41,226 nt of DNA from an uncultured Sphingomonas sp. (GCF_937859915.1 NZ_CALMAW010000111.1:1697-42922), one strand, 5' to 3'. Positions 9,096 to 18,713 are shown, numbered from the stretch's first letter. Made by a program: numbers and translations. The notes: generated from the letters alone by a model not told the origin.

Positions 9096-10022
9096 ATGCC
9101 GATCACCATCCAAGCTCTGGCAGAGGCAGGCGTTCAGGAACGGCGGACGTGGCGCCCGAACTATTGGGCCAGGATCATCGCAGGCGCATTGCTGGCAATT
9201 CTGGCGCTGCTCCCGACACCTGTCCTCGCGCAGAGCTTTCCGCCCTTCACGGGGCTTGTCACCGACGCCGCCAATGTGCTGCCGCCAGATCGCAAGGCAA
9301 CGCTGGAAGCCAAGCTCGAGGCCTTCCAGAAACAGTCGGCCGCGCAGGGCCAAGGCCGACAGCTCGTCGTCGCGACGGTCCCCAGCCTCGGTGGCGACGA
9401 CATTCAAGACTATGGCTACAAGCTTGGCCGCGCTTGGGGAGTCGGGCTCAAGGGCGCCAACAATGGCACGATCCTGCTGATCGCGCCGGCCGAGCACAAA
9501 ATCGGCATCGAGACCGGCCAGGGCGTCGAGGGCGCGCTGACCGACGCCTATTCCAGCGTCATCATCAATTCGAAGATCACGCCCGCGTTCAAGGCCGGAG
9601 ACATGGCCGGCGGGATCGATGCCGGGGCGCAGGCGATCATCGACCAGCTCTCGCTGCCCGACGATGAGGCGCAAGCCAAGGCAAAGGCAGCGATCGCGGC
9701 CTATGATGCGCAGCACAAGCGCGCGCAGAGCGGCGGCGTACCGATCGCACTGATTTTCTGGGTGATCGTGATCGGCTGGGTGTTCGTCGGCGGACTGATC
9801 CGCCGGCGGGGGCACGGCACCGCCTATGGCGGCAGCGCGTGGCCGGTCTTTCTGTGGGGCCTGGGCAGCGGCGGCTGGGGCGGTGGTGGATCGGGCGGTA
9901 GCAGCTTCGGTGGCGGTTCCGGTGGCGGCAGTGGAGGGAGCGACGGCGGCTGGGGCGGCGGCGGCTTCACCGGCGGCGGCGGCGGGTCGTTCGGCGGCGG
10001 CGGCGCGTCGGGGGGATGGTGA
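9096..10022 (+). CDS. TPM-domain protein with glycine-rich C-terminus (YgcG-like)
   Basis: About 308 residues. A long N-terminal segment leads to a hydrophobic signal/anchor (IIAGALLAILALLPTPVLAQS, about residues 29-49), then the periplasmic TPM domain (about 55-195) with FTGLVTDAANVLPPDRKATLEAKL, GYKLGRAWGVGLKGANNGTILLIAP and IGIETGQGVEGALTDAYSSVII. Next is one transmembrane helix (PIALIFWVIVIGWVFVGGLI), and a tail of about 65 residues made almost only of Gly, Ser, Phe and Trp. This is the usual YgcG layout. TPM domains have been linked to membrane-protein quality control (Psb32/TLP18.3), but the bacterial role is unsettled. GTG 9093 and ATG 9096 are both possible starts. Confidence 0.9.
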   Translation: MPITIQALAEAGVQERRTWRPNYWARIIAGALLAILALLPTPVLAQSFPPFTGLVTDAANVLPPDRKATLEAKLEAFQKQSAAQGQGRQLVVATVPSLGGDDIQDYGYKLGRAWGVGLKGANNGTILLIAPAEHKIGIETGQGVEGALTDAYSSVIINSKITPAFKAGDMAGGIDAGAQAIIDQLSLPDDEAQAKAKAAIAAYDAQHKRAQSGGVPIALIFWVIVIGWVFVGGLIRRRGHGTAYGGSAWPVFLWGLGSGGWGGGGSGGSSFGGGSGGGSGGSDGGWGGGGFTGGGGGSFGGGGASGGW

Positions 10023-10023
10023 C

Positions 10024-10689
10024 ATGCTGAGCGAGCAGGACCGCTTCCGCGTCGGCGAAGCGGTAACGCGCGCCGAGGCGCTAAGCGATGGCGAGATCGT
10101 CACCATCATCGCACCCGAATCCGATTCCTATCACGATGTCGTGCTGCACTGGGTGGTGCTCGCGATGTTCTTCGCGCTCGCACTAGTCGCGGCGGCACCG
10201 GCCCTGTTCGTCTATACGCTGGACCGTGCGGTCGGCGGCTGGACGGCGTGGACCGCGGGCGAACTTCTCTCGATCCTGCTGTTCGGGCTCGCCGCGACCT
10301 TCCTGGTCGCGCGCTATCTGTTCGGGCTGCGGCCGGTGCGTCTCGCGCTGACGCCTGGCGCGACGCGCGCGCGGCGCGTGCGGAGGCGCGCGATCCTGCT
10401 CTTCCGGCTCTCCGCCGAGAACCGCACGCGCGCCAAAACCGGCGTGTTGCTGTACCTCTCGCTTGCCGAGCGGCGCGCGGAAATCGTCGCAGACGAATCG
10501 ATCGCGGCGAAGGTCGTGCCCGAAACGTGGGGCGAGGCGATGGCGGTGCTGATAGAAGCCGTGCGCCAGGGTCGCGCAGGCGACGGCATGGTGGCCGCGG
10601 TCGAGCGCATCGGCCAGGTGCTTGCCGAGCATTTCCCGCGCTCGGCCGACGATACCAACGAACTCCCGGACAGGCCGATCTTGCTATGA
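10024..10689 (+). CDS. Membrane TPM-domain protein (second TPM protein of the operon)
   Basis: A 221-residue protein. The N-terminus ([38 protein letters not shown]) resembles the start of TPM domains. It is followed by two hydrophobic segments (about residues 41-65 and 76-100), then a C-terminal segment with [44 protein letters not shown], typical of the TPM group often annotated as putative membrane proteins. It begins 1 bp after the stop of the first TPM gene and overlaps the NUDIX gene by 4 bp, so LemA, two TPM proteins and NUDIX form one operon. Function unknown; probably works with LemA at the envelope. Confidence 0.85.
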   Translation: MLSEQDRFRVGEAVTRAEALSDGEIVTIIAPESDSYHDVVLHWVVLAMFFALALVAAAPALFVYTLDRAVGGWTAWTAGELLSILLFGLAATFLVARYLFGLRPVRLALTPGATRARRVRRRAILLFRLSAENRTRAKTGVLLYLSLAERRAEIVADESIAAKVVPETWGEAMAVLIEAVRQGRAGDGMVAAVERIGQVLAEHFPRSADDTNELPDRPILL

Positions 10690-11222
10690 GCGCTACCGAT
10701 CTCGACACGCCCGAAGAGACGCGCTGGACGGGCAAGTTCATCGTCACCAAGACGCGGGGCAAATGGGAATATGTCGGGCGGACGCGCGGCGTGCGCGCCG
10801 CGGTGATCGTCGCGGTCGACGACGGCCATGTCATTCTCGTCGAGCAATATCGCGTGCCGCTCGGGCGGTCCTGCCTGGAACTGCCCGCCGGGCTCGTCGG
10901 CGACGAGACGGAAGGCGAGGCGATCGCCGATGCCGCCGCGCGCGAACTGGAAGAAGAGACCGGCTACCGCGCCGCGCGGATCGACCCGATCGGCGAATTC
11001 GCCTCCTCGCCGGGAATGGTCACCGAGACGTTCACACTGATGCGCGCGAGCGGGCTGACCAAGGTCTCCGACGGCGGCGGGGTGGACGACGAGAATATCA
11101 TCGTGCACCGCGTGCCGCTGGCCGAAGTGGCGGATTTCCTCGAGATACGGCGCGCGGCGGGCACGGTCGCCGACGTTAAGCTACTGCTGCTGCTCGGCGC
11201 AGGAATTTTGGCAGGCCGCTAG
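10686..11222 (+). CDS. NUDIX hydrolase (ADP-ribose pyrophosphatase-like)
   Basis: A 178-residue NUDIX hydrolase. The NUDIX box is complete: [18 protein letters not shown] followed by ELEEETGY, carrying the metal-binding Glu residues. Upstream [25 protein letters not shown] and downstream [16 protein letters not shown] are typical of the ADP-ribose/ADP-sugar pyrophosphatase (NudF-like) branch: QYR before the box, SSPGMVTE after it. It presumably cleaves ADP-ribose or related diphosphates to AMP and sugar phosphate. It overlaps the preceding TPM gene by 4 bp (ATGA). Substrate is inferred from branch features only. Confidence 0.9.
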   Translation: MSATDLDTPEETRWTGKFIVTKTRGKWEYVGRTRGVRAAVIVAVDDGHVILVEQYRVPLGRSCLELPAGLVGDETEGEAIADAAARELEEETGYRAARIDPIGEFASSPGMVTETFTLMRASGLTKVSDGGGVDDENIIVHRVPLAEVADFLEIRRAAGTVADVKLLLLLGAGILAGR

Positions 11223-11292
11223 GCCGGCAGGCGCTAGGTGGTTGCCGCGGCGCATCTCTCTAGGGCGTGCGCGTCGTGCGAAGCCGCCGCGC

Positions 11293-11598
11293 TCAATCGC
11301 CCGCGGGTACGATCGGGCCGACCGCAAAGTTCTCGGCATAGGTCTGCAGCTTGAGCGAACGCTCGTTGAGCGGCACCACCGTGAAGGCGAGACCATTCTG
11401 CTCGCAATAGGCCTGCGCGGCCTCGAGGCTCGGGAAGGTCAGCCGCAACTGTTCGCGCGTATCGCCGGACCCCGCCCAGCCGGTCAGCGGATCGGGGGTC
11501 TTGGCGTGCGCGGGCTCATATTCGAGCGTCCACTCGCCGACCTTGGCGCGGCCGGACTGCATCGTGCTCTTGATCCGCTGGTAGAGTCGCGCGGCCAT
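11293..11598 (-). CDS. ETC complex I accessory subunit (NDUFS4-like)
   Basis: A 101-residue protein of the NDUFS4 (18-kDa subunit) family, an accessory subunit of NADH:ubiquinone oxidoreductase kept in Alphaproteobacteria and mitochondria. Family features: ARLYQRIKSTMQSGRAKVGEWTLEYEP near the start, DPLTGWAGSGDTREQLRLTFPSLEAAQAYCEQNGLAFTVV in the middle, and NFAVGP near the end. Start ATG 11598 matches this pattern; the longer open frame (to 12141) is antisense noise from hrpB. It is convergent with the NUDIX gene and downstream of hrpB. Core nuo genes are not in the window. Confidence 0.93.
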   Translation of the reverse strand: MAARLYQRIKSTMQSGRAKVGEWTLEYEPAHAKTPDPLTGWAGSGDTREQLRLTFPSLEAAQAYCEQNGLAFTVVPLNERSLKLQTYAENFAVGPIVPAGD

Positions 11599-11690
11599 TT
11601 CGTCGTTCCTCGATATGCGATGCCGACGCGATGCCGCAGCGCGGCGTCGCGCGTCAAGGGCGTTGGCAGGGACGCCAGGGGCGCTGGGGT

Positions 11691-14210
11691 TCAGCCGCGT
11701 CGCGCCGCATTCTTGGTGCGGAGCGTGGGATCGGCCCGCGCGGGGTCGTCGGGCCAGGGATGACGCGGATAGCGGCCCCGCATCTCCTTGGCGACCGCCG
11801 CCCAGCTTCCGGCCCAGAAGCCCGGCAGATCGCGCGTGGTCTGGATCGGACGACCGGCAGGCGAGGTCAGCGACAACACCAGCGGCATGCGGCCGTCGCC
11901 GACGCTGGGGTGGATGCCGAGCCCGAACAGCGCCTGCGGACGCAATTCGACCGTCGGGCCCGCCTCGGCGGCATAATCGATCGGATGCGAACTGCCGGCA
12001 GGCGTCGCCAGCCGATCGGGTGCGAGGCGGTCGACCGCGCGGCGCCCGTCCCAGCCGAGCATCGTCTCGAGTGCGCCCGCCAGATCGGCGGCCGGGATCG
12101 CATCGAGCCGGCGCCGGCCTTCGACCAGCGGCACCAGCCATTCGTCGAGCGACGCGTGCAGCGCGTCGTCCGAGAGATCGGGGAGCGTCGGGTCGAACGC
12201 CCGCGCGAAACGGGCGCGCTCGCGCAGGCGTGCGCCGCCCTCGGGCCAGGGCAGGATGTCGATGCCGCCGCTCCGGACACCCTCGATGAGCGCCGCTGTG
12301 ACTGCTGCCGGATCGGGCTTGTCATCCGGTCCGCCCCCTAGCCGCAAGGCGCCAAGCCGCTTCTCGCGGGTCGCCGCCACGCCCCCCGTCGCGGGATCGA
12401 AGCGGACCTCGCGTAGCTCGAGGATGCGGGCGCCATAGAGTTGCTCGATCGTTGCCCGATCGATCGCGGCGGCGGCGAGGATGCGCGCACCGGCAGCGAT
12501 CCCTTGCGTCTCGGCGACGGCCAGCCAGTCCTCGCGGGCCAGCGGTGATGCGGGATCGAGCTTGTAGCCGCGGCCTCCGACACTGGCCCAGGTCTCGCCC
12601 GAGGCGTCGCGACGCCGTGCGATCCGATCGGGATAGGCGAGCGCGATGCAGAGCGCGACATCGTCGCCTTCGGATCCGCGACGCAGGCCAGCCCACGCAG
12701 CCGGCGTTTCGTCAACTGCTGCGCGTGAGGCGCTGGCTCCTGGGCTCCGGCGATCGCCGGCGAGCAGCGAGGACCAGCGTCGTGCCAGCCCGCGTGCGGC
12801 CTCCGCACGTCGACCGCGTTCACCGCGCCAACGCTGGAGGCGCTGCGCGAGATCGTTCGTATCGCCGCCCAGCCCGCGTTCCGACAGCAAGACAGCGACC
12901 TCCGCCGCGATCCGCTTGTCGGGCGCCGCAACCAACATGTGCCCCAGGCGCGGGGGCAGCGGCAGCGCCGCGATCGCATGGCCATGCGCGGTCGGCCGGC
13001 CATCGCGGTCGATCGCGCCCAATGCCGCCAGACGCATCCGCGCCTCGGCGACGGCGGCGACCGGCGGCGGATCGAGCCAGCGCAGCGTCCCGGGATCGGT
13101 CACGCCCCACAGCGCACAGTCGAGCAGCAGCGCCGACAGGTCCGCCTCGAGGATTTCGGGCGGATCGAAGCGCGGCAGACCGGCGGTCGCCGCCGCCTCC
13201 CATAGCCGGTAGACCACCCCCGGCGCCTGCCGTCCGGCTCGGCCCGCCCGCTGCGTTGCCGCCGCCTGGCTGACCCGCTCGGTCGACAGCCGGGTCACGC
13301 CTGCGGCGCGATCATAGCGGGCGCGGCGTGCGAGTCCCGAGTCGACGACGATACGCACCCCGTCGAGCGTCAGGCTGGTCTCGGCGATCGCGGTGGCGAG
13401 CACCAGCTTGCGGCGGCCTGCGGGTGCGGTGGCGATCGCGGCGCGTTGTTCGGCGGGATCGAGGCTGCCGTGAAGCCGGTGCAGGTCGACGTCCGGGGGC
13501 AGTCGGTCGAGCCGTTCGGCGGTACGCTCGATCTCGGCGACGCCCGGGAGAAAAGCCAGCACACCGCCCTCGGATTGCTCGGCGAGCGCGCGCCGGCACG
13601 CCGCCGCCACCGCATCCTCGATACGACCGCCGGCCTCGCGACCGAGATGGTGCAGCGCGATCGGATAGCCGCGCCCCGCACTTTCGATCAGCGGCGTCCC
13701 CTCGCCCAGCAGCGTCGCGAAACGCGCCCCGTCCAGCGTCGCCGACATCGCCACCAGCCGCAGATCGGGGCGCAGCGCAGCCTGCGCATCGAGTGCAAGC
13801 GCGAGACCGAAATCGCTGTCGAGACTACGCTCATGGACCTCGTCGAACAGCACCGCCGATATGCCTGCGAGTTCGGGATCGGCCTGGATGCGGTTGCGGA
13901 AGATGCCCTCGGTCAACACCGTGACGCGGGTCGCCGCCGACCGCTTGCTGTCGAGCCGCGTCGCATAGCCGAAGGTCTGGCCGACCGGTTCGCCCGCCAC
14001 CGCCGCCATTCGCTCCGCCGCCGCGCGCGCCGCCAGCCGACGCGGCGAGAGCAGCAGGATTTCGCCCTGACACCACGCCTCCGCGAGCAGCGCAGGGGCA
14101 ATTGCGGTCGTCTTGCCCGCACCCGGCGGCGCGACCAGCACCGCGCCGGATCCGGTTCGCAGCGCTGCGAGCAGGTCCGGAAGGACGGCATGGATGGGAA
14201 GCGCGCTCAC
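11691..14210 (-). CDS. hrpB: ATP-dependent helicase HrpB
   Basis: An 839-residue DEAH-box helicase of the HrpB family. Motifs: Walker A APPGAGKTT (about residues 27-35), motif Ia LSPRRLAARAAAERMA, motif II DEVHERSLDSDFGLAL, motif III MSATLDG, helicase C motifs ATAIAETSLTLDGVRIVVDSG and QRAGRAGR with Arg fingers. Then come the HA2-like/winged-helix region and the HrpB-specific C-terminal domain, including HPIDYAAEAGPTVELRPQALFGL and PLVLSLTSPAGRPIQTTRDLPGFW. Length is normal for HrpB. RNA or RNA/DNA substrates are presumed; the physiological role is not well known. Start ATG at 14210 gives the family N-terminus LPIHAVLPDLLAAL. Confidence 0.97.
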   Translation of the reverse strand: MSALPIHAVLPDLLAALRTGSGAVLVAPPGAGKTTAIAPALLAEAWCQGEILLLSPRRLAARAAAERMAAVAGEPVGQTFGYATRLDSKRSAATRVTVLTEGIFRNRIQADPELAGISAVLFDEVHERSLDSDFGLALALDAQAALRPDLRLVAMSATLDGARFATLLGEGTPLIESAGRGYPIALHHLGREAGGRIEDAVAAACRRALAEQSEGGVLAFLPGVAEIERTAERLDRLPPDVDLHRLHGSLDPAEQRAAIATAPAGRRKLVLATAIAETSLTLDGVRIVVDSGLARRARYDRAAGVTRLSTERVSQAAATQRAGRAGRQAPGVVYRLWEAAATAGLPRFDPPEILEADLSALLLDCALWGVTDPGTLRWLDPPPVAAVAEARMRLAALGAIDRDGRPTAHGHAIAALPLPPRLGHMLVAAPDKRIAAEVAVLLSERGLGGDTNDLAQRLQRWRGERGRRAEAARGLARRWSSLLAGDRRSPGASASRAAVDETPAAWAGLRRGSEGDDVALCIALAYPDRIARRRDASGETWASVGGRGYKLDPASPLAREDWLAVAETQGIAAGARILAAAAIDRATIEQLYGARILELREVRFDPATGGVAATREKRLGALRLGGGPDDKPDPAAVTAALIEGVRSGGIDILPWPEGGARLRERARFARAFDPTLPDLSDDALHASLDEWLVPLVEGRRRLDAIPAADLAGALETMLGWDGRRAVDRLAPDRLATPAGSSHPIDYAAEAGPTVELRPQALFGLGIHPSVGDGRMPLVLSLTSPAGRPIQTTRDLPGFWAGSWAAVAKEMRGRYPRHPWPDDPARADPTLRTKNAARRG

Positions 14211-14319
14211 CGGCGGGGCTTAGGCGCGGCTGGCGCGGGCTGTCCACCGCCGGCGCCGCCATCCTGGCGAGTCGGAATACAGGCACGCTGCTCCGCGAGG
14301 CGCAACCCGGCAGGTCTGA

Positions 14320-14340
14320 ATCCCGAACCACCTTCGGGAT
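14320..14340. repeat. Short palindrome between ispB and hrpB
   Basis: A perfect 8-bp stem ATCCCGAA/TTCGGGAT with a CCACC loop, followed on the plus strand by GACGG. It resembles half of the ATCCCG-type repeat seen near rpsO and could end ispB transcription on the minus strand, but no T-run follows. The rest of 14211-14366 shows nothing recognisable. Confidence 0.5.
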
Positions 14341-14366
14341 GACGGAAAATCAGCGGACGGTTTGGC

Positions 14367-15392
14367 TCAGTAGGCCCGCGACACGGCGAATTCGGCGGCC
14401 TCGATCAGCGCGCTCTTCGCACGCCCGTCAGGAAAGCGCCCCAGGGCTGCGACCGCGCGCTGGCCATAATGGCGCGCCCGCGCGAGCGTGTCGGCGACGG
14501 CGCCGCAGCCGGCCAGCAGATCGATAGCATGGGCCAGGTCCGCGTCCGACACGCGGCGGCCCTCGATCGCGTCCTTCCAGAAGCGGCGCTGTTCGGCGTC
14601 GCCGCGCGCATAGGCGAGGATCACGGGCAACGTCACCTTTCCATCGCGGAAATCGTCGCCGGCGTCCTTGCCCATGGTGGCCCCATCGGACGCATAGTCG
14701 ATCGCGTCGTCGACCAACTGGAAGGCGATGCCGAGATTGCGGCCATAGGCGTCGAGCGCGTCCTCATCGCCCTCGTCACGCTCGGCGACGACGGCCGCGA
14801 TGCGGCAGGCGGCAGCGAACAGGGCCGCGGTCTTGGCGCCGATGATCGCGAGGTAGCGGTCCTCGTCGGTCTCGATCCGGCGCTGCGCGGTGAGCTGGTT
14901 GACCTCGCCCTCGGCGATGATCGCGGACGCGCCCGAGAGGATGCGCAGCACGCGCAAGGATCCGTCCTCGACCATCAGCTCGAACGAGCGCGAGAACAGG
15001 AAGTCTCCAACCAGCACGCTGGCAGGGTTGCCCCAGATGATGTTGGCGGTGCGCTTGCCGCGGCGCATCCCCGATCCGTCGACGACGTCGTCGTGGAGCA
15101 GAGTCGAGGTGTGAATGAACTCGACGATCGCGGCCAGCTTGTGGTGGCGCGTGCCGCCATACCCGAGCAGCCGTGCGCAGGCGAGTGTCAGCATCGGCCG
15201 CATCCGCTTGCCGCCGCCCGCGATCAGGTGCCCCGCGAGTTCGGGGATCAGCGGCACCTCGCTCTTCATCCGCTCGAGGATGACCGCGTTGACCTGGTTC
15301 ATGTCGGCCGCGGTAAGCGCGAGCAGCGGATCCAGCGACGGCGCGGGCTCGCCGGGGACGGCAGTGCGGAAGGGATGCACGGTGGCTGTCAT
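14367..15392 (-). CDS. ispB: Long-chain polyprenyl diphosphate synthase (octaprenyl/decaprenyl type)
   Basis: A 341-residue trans-prenyltransferase that extends farnesyl diphosphate with isopentenyl diphosphate to make the ubiquinone side chain. The two Asp-rich motifs are LLHDDVVD (D101, D102, D105) and QLVDDAIDY (D228, D229, D232). Other conserved parts are GGGKRMRPMLTLACARL, GNPASVLVGDFLFSRSFELM and GKDAGDDFRDGKVTLP. Small residues (not large aromatics) just before the first Asp motif fit a long product. Chain length (C40 or C50) cannot be decided; sphingomonads typically use Q-10. It lies about 24 kb from the hpn operon but competes for the same farnesyl diphosphate. Confidence 0.93.
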   Translation of the reverse strand: MTATVHPFRTAVPGEPAPSLDPLLALTAADMNQVNAVILERMKSEVPLIPELAGHLIAGGGKRMRPMLTLACARLLGYGGTRHHKLAAIVEFIHTSTLLHDDVVDGSGMRRGKRTANIIWGNPASVLVGDFLFSRSFELMVEDGSLRVLRILSGASAIIAEGEVNQLTAQRRIETDEDRYLAIIGAKTAALFAAACRIAAVVAERDEGDEDALDAYGRNLGIAFQLVDDAIDYASDGATMGKDAGDDFRDGKVTLPVILAYARGDAEQRRFWKDAIEGRRVSDADLAHAIDLLAGCGAVADTLARARHYGQRAVAALGRFPDGRAKSALIEAAEFAVSRAY

Positions 15393-15487
15393 GGCGCGAA
15401 CCTCTGGCGGGTGGGCGCAGCAAAGGCAAGGCTTGCATGACGCGCCCGCGCCCGCGAAGAGGGCGGCTTACCGAGGGGAGCGCACGC

Positions 15488-15772
15488 ATGATGGCCGACG
15501 AGACGCTGCAACGCTTTCGCGAGAGCATCGACAATATCGACGCCGCGCTGGTCTTCCTGCTCGCCGAACGCTTCAAGGTGACGCAGGCGGTCGGCCGCTA
15601 CAAGGCGGAGGCGAAGCTGCCGGCCGCCGATCCCGGTCGCGAAGACGAGCAGATCGCGCGGCTGCGGGGTCTCGCCGAGGCGGCGCATCTTGACCCCGAC
15701 TTCTCCGAGAAATTCCTGCGCTTCATCATCGACGAGGTCATCCGCCACCACGAGCGGGTCCGGACCAGCTAG
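15488..15772 (+). CDS. Chorismate mutase, AroQ type
   Basis: A 94-residue all-helical chorismate mutase (type II), converting chorismate to prephenate for Phe and Tyr synthesis. Helix 1 has LQRFRESIDNIDAALVFLLAERFKVTQAVGRYKAE, with the Arg and Lys that bind the substrate carboxylates; DPGREDEQIARLRGLA and FSEKFLRFIIDEVIRHH follow. ATG 15488 was chosen because GAGGGGAG lies 7-8 bp upstream; the longer frame to 15437 is Arg-rich and non-homologous. No fusion partner, so a monofunctional enzyme. Its stop overlaps, tail to tail, the last 4 bp of the receiver gene on the other strand (shared CTAG). Confidence 0.93.
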   Translation: MMADETLQRFRESIDNIDAALVFLLAERFKVTQAVGRYKAEAKLPAADPGREDEQIARLRGLAEAAHLDPDFSEKFLRFIIDEVIRHHERVRTS

Positions 15773-16188
15773 ATCGGCGCGGCGCGGTCTTCGATCAGCG
15801 CACGGACGTCGTCGGCCAGATGCAGCGGGTCGAACGGCTTGACGATCACGCCGTCGATACCGAGTGCCGCATAGCCTTCGAGATCGGGCTTGCGCGCGCG
15901 CGCGGTCATGAAGACGATCGGGACGTCGGCATAGCCATCGAGCGCGCGGATCGCGGCGAGCGTCGCCGGTCCGTCCATCTCCGGCATCATCACGTCGAGC
16001 AGGATCACATTGGGTCGCCAGCCGTCCGCGGCGGCGCGGAGCATAGCGAGCGCCTCGGCGCCCGACCCGACCGCGCGCACCGCGATCGCCGAATCGAGCC
16101 GCAGCGCCATCGCGGCGATCGTCCGGATGTCGGGATCGTCGTCGACGCAGAGGATCGCGAGCGGTCGGGTCGATCGAATCCGGATCAT
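15769..16188 (-). CDS. Single-domain response regulator (receiver only)
   Basis: A 139-residue stand-alone receiver domain, CheY/DivK-like. The acidic pocket is D16-D17-D18 in CVDDDPDIR, the phosphoacceptor is D65 in ILLDVMMPEMDGP, the conserved Thr is in VFMTAR and the Lys in VIVKPFDP. No output domain follows. It is the last gene of a three-gene minus-strand operon; its ATG overlaps the end of the hybrid kinase by 4 bp, so it is probably a phosphorelay intermediate or a phosphate sink for that kinase. Partner specificity is inferred from context. Confidence 0.92.
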   Translation of the reverse strand: MIRIRSTRPLAILCVDDDPDIRTIAAMALRLDSAIAVRAVGSGAEALAMLRAAADGWRPNVILLDVMMPEMDGPATLAAIRALDGYADVPIVFMTARARKPDLEGYAALGIDGVIVKPFDPLHLADDVRALIEDRAAPI

Positions 16189-18713
16189 GACACCACCGCC
16201 GCGTCCTGCGGCTGGCTGGCGAGGATCCGCTGGATCGCCCCCGCAAGGCTGTCGAGCGAGCGGCGCGATTTGATCAGCACCGCGTCCACCTTTCGCTCAA
16301 GGTCGGCGGGCACATCGAGCGCCGAATAGAGGATGGTCGGTATCGGACGGCCGTCGGTCCGCAGCAGGTCGGGCAACAAGGCCGATCCCGAACCGTCCGA
16401 CAGATGCAGGTCGAGGATGACGACATCGGGCGTCTGTCTGGCCAGCACCGCGCGTGCGGACGCGATGCTGGTCGCGTGGACGACTCGACCGTGTTCGGCG
16501 AGCACGCCGGCCGTAACCTCAAGAATGTCGAGGTCGTCGTCAACGTGCAGAAGCGTCGGCCGCGACTCGATCGAATGCGCCATCGCCCGCCGTACCGACG
16601 CGATCAGCCGCGCCTGATCGACCGGCTTGGCAATCCAATCGACCGGTTCGAGCAGTGGATCGTCGCTATCGGCGATCTTTGCGAACGCCGCATCCGCCAC
16701 AAGGATCACGGGCAATAGCCGGGTCTCGGCCCGGGTGCGCAACGCGCGCAGCGTCTCTAACCCGCCCGCCTCGGGCAGTGCGACGTCGATCAGCAACGCA
16801 TCATAGCGCCCGGACACCACGGCGGATTGCACCGCGTGATCGGTCGCGACGCAATCGGCCGCGCAATCTTCCGCCTCGAGCATGGCGCTGAGCCGACGGG
16901 CGACGACCGGATCGGGTTCGCAGACCAGGATGCAGGGCTGGCTGCCGCGGAGCGGCTCGTCGAACCGTGACAGCGGCAGCGTGAAGCTGAACCGCGCACC
17001 GCCGGCGGGCGAGCGGCCGAACGAGATGCGCCCGTCATGGGCGGTCACGATGTCGCGCGAAATCGCCAGGCCCAAACCCGACCCCCCGTCGGCACCGTTG
17101 GACGCCTGCGCGAATCGCTCGAAGATGCGGCCGTTGAATTCTTCGGGGATGCCCGGCCCCGCGTCGTCGACGGTGACCACCACCTGGGCATCGCGCTGCG
17201 CGACCTCGACCGACACCAGTCCACCGGCCGGCGAGACGCGAACCGCGTTGGAAAGCAGGTTGGCGAGGACCTGGAGCAGCCGGTCGTGATCGCCTTGCAC
17301 GATCAGCGGCGGGTGCTGCGCGATCCGCTCGATCCGGACCATGCGCGCGTCTGCGACGCCGCGGACGCCATCGATCGCGGCGTCGGCCACAGCGACCAGA
17401 TCGAGCGGCGCCCGCTCGAACCGCATCCGTCCCGACCCGATTTTCTCGATGTCGAGCAGATCGTTGACCAGCCGGATCAGGCGGCGCGAGTTGTTCTCGG
17501 CGATCTCGATCAGGCGGCTCGCCGAATCGGGCAGCGTATCCGCCGACGCCTTGCGCAGCAGCCCGAGCGCGCCGACCACCGACGTCAACGGGGTGCGCAG
17601 CTCGTGGCTGATCGTGGCGAGGAAATCGTCCTTGAGCCGCTCGACCGATTTGCGTTCGGCGATGTCCCGCATCATCATCAGCACGTGCTGGCCATCCGGC
17701 AGGTTCATCACGCCGAGCGCGATGTCGACGGCCACGGCGTGGCCCGCATAGTGCCTTACCGAACGGTCGGGCCAATAGGGTTTGGGCACCTTGTCGTCGA
17801 CGAGTTCGATGCACGCGGGAAAGTCCGTGTCATTCTGGCCATCGAACAAATCGGCGATGTCGCGACCGGCAAGTTCCCCGGGGCCGTAGCCCAGCAACTG
17901 CTTGGCGGCCGCGTTCGCCGCCTCGATACGGCCCCTGCCATCGATCATCAGCGTCGCGTCCGCATTCCCCGCGAACAAGGCAAGCAGCCGCATCGAGGTG
18001 TCGTGCGCGTTGCGCTCGAGCGCGAAGCGATGCGCACGCGCACGCCACAGCGCCCACAGTCCCGTGAACAGCAGCAAGCCGACCAACAGCATCAGGCCGA
18101 TCAGCGCCTGTCTGAAGGCGACATAGCGGGCCTGCAGCACCGCGATCCGCCCGCGCACGAGTTCGGCCTCGTCTTGGTCGAGCCGGGCGACCTCGTCACG
18201 CGTGGAGGACATCAGCCCCACGCCCCGCCCTTCGGCGATCCGCGCCACCGCCGCGTCCAGCCCTTGGTGTCGGCGCAGGCCGATGACCGTCGCCATCTCG
18301 CCGAACCGATCGTCGATGAGCCGCCGAAGTACCGCGAGGCGACGACCGTGATCCCCGATCGTCGTATCGGTGCCGCTCGCCCGGATCAGATCGCTATTGG
18401 CGCGGCGTCGAGCGGCATCGAATTCGCCGAGAAACCGCACGTCGGCCGTGATCACATAGCCGCGTTGCGCCGACTCGGCCTCGGTGATCGCCATCATCAG
18501 CTCGTTGGTGTTCATCCGTCGCTCGTAGGCTTCGCGCACGAGTTGCCGGCGATCCCCCGCCTCGTGGACCTGCTGGCCGATCCAGAGCGGCAGAAGGGTA
18601 ACCGCCAGCGTGCCGAGGATCGCGGCGAGCAGATAGGCGATCATCGACGGCGGACGTGGGACCGATCGCGGCGACGGGAGCAAACCGCCCATCATCGGCA
18701 TATCCGACATCAT
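16185..18713 (-). CDS. CHASE3/PAS hybrid histidine kinase with two receiver domains
   Basis: An 842-residue membrane hybrid kinase. TM1 about 25-46; a periplasmic CHASE3 domain about 50-190 with the signature ELMMAITEAESAQRGYVITAD; TM2 about 203-224; PAS about 240-350; HisKA with H370 in FLATISHELRTPL; HATPase about 475-585 with N-box NLLSNAVRVSPAGG, DDAGPGIPEEF and GGSGLGLAISRD; REC1 about 594-710 (phosphoacceptor D643 in LLIDVALP, Lys in AKPVDQ); REC2 about 718-835 (D768 in VILDLHLSDGSG). It overlaps the genes on both sides by 4 bp. CHASE3 senses an unknown extracytoplasmic signal. Two C-terminal RECs imply a multistep relay, likely through the Hpt protein encoded divergently at 19521. Confidence 0.95.
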   Translation of the reverse strand: MMSDMPMMGGLLPSPRSVPRPPSMIAYLLAAILGTLAVTLLPLWIGQQVHEAGDRRQLVREAYERRMNTNELMMAITEAESAQRGYVITADVRFLGEFDAARRRANSDLIRASGTDTTIGDHGRRLAVLRRLIDDRFGEMATVIGLRRHQGLDAAVARIAEGRGVGLMSSTRDEVARLDQDEAELVRGRIAVLQARYVAFRQALIGLMLLVGLLLFTGLWALWRARAHRFALERNAHDTSMRLLALFAGNADATLMIDGRGRIEAANAAAKQLLGYGPGELAGRDIADLFDGQNDTDFPACIELVDDKVPKPYWPDRSVRHYAGHAVAVDIALGVMNLPDGQHVLMMMRDIAERKSVERLKDDFLATISHELRTPLTSVVGALGLLRKASADTLPDSASRLIEIAENNSRRLIRLVNDLLDIEKIGSGRMRFERAPLDLVAVADAAIDGVRGVADARMVRIERIAQHPPLIVQGDHDRLLQVLANLLSNAVRVSPAGGLVSVEVAQRDAQVVVTVDDAGPGIPEEFNGRIFERFAQASNGADGGSGLGLAISRDIVTAHDGRISFGRSPAGGARFSFTLPLSRFDEPLRGSQPCILVCEPDPVVARRLSAMLEAEDCAADCVATDHAVQSAVVSGRYDALLIDVALPEAGGLETLRALRTRAETRLLPVILVADAAFAKIADSDDPLLEPVDWIAKPVDQARLIASVRRAMAHSIESRPTLLHVDDDLDILEVTAGVLAEHGRVVHATSIASARAVLARQTPDVVILDLHLSDGSGSALLPDLLRTDGRPIPTILYSALDVPADLERKVDAVLIKSRRSLDSLAGAIQRILASQPQDAAVVS

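Noticed and set aside
11223-11292. Terminator between the convergent NUDIX and NDUFS4-like genes
   Set aside because: GC-rich with partial self-complementarity, but no stable stem followed by a T-run on either strand.
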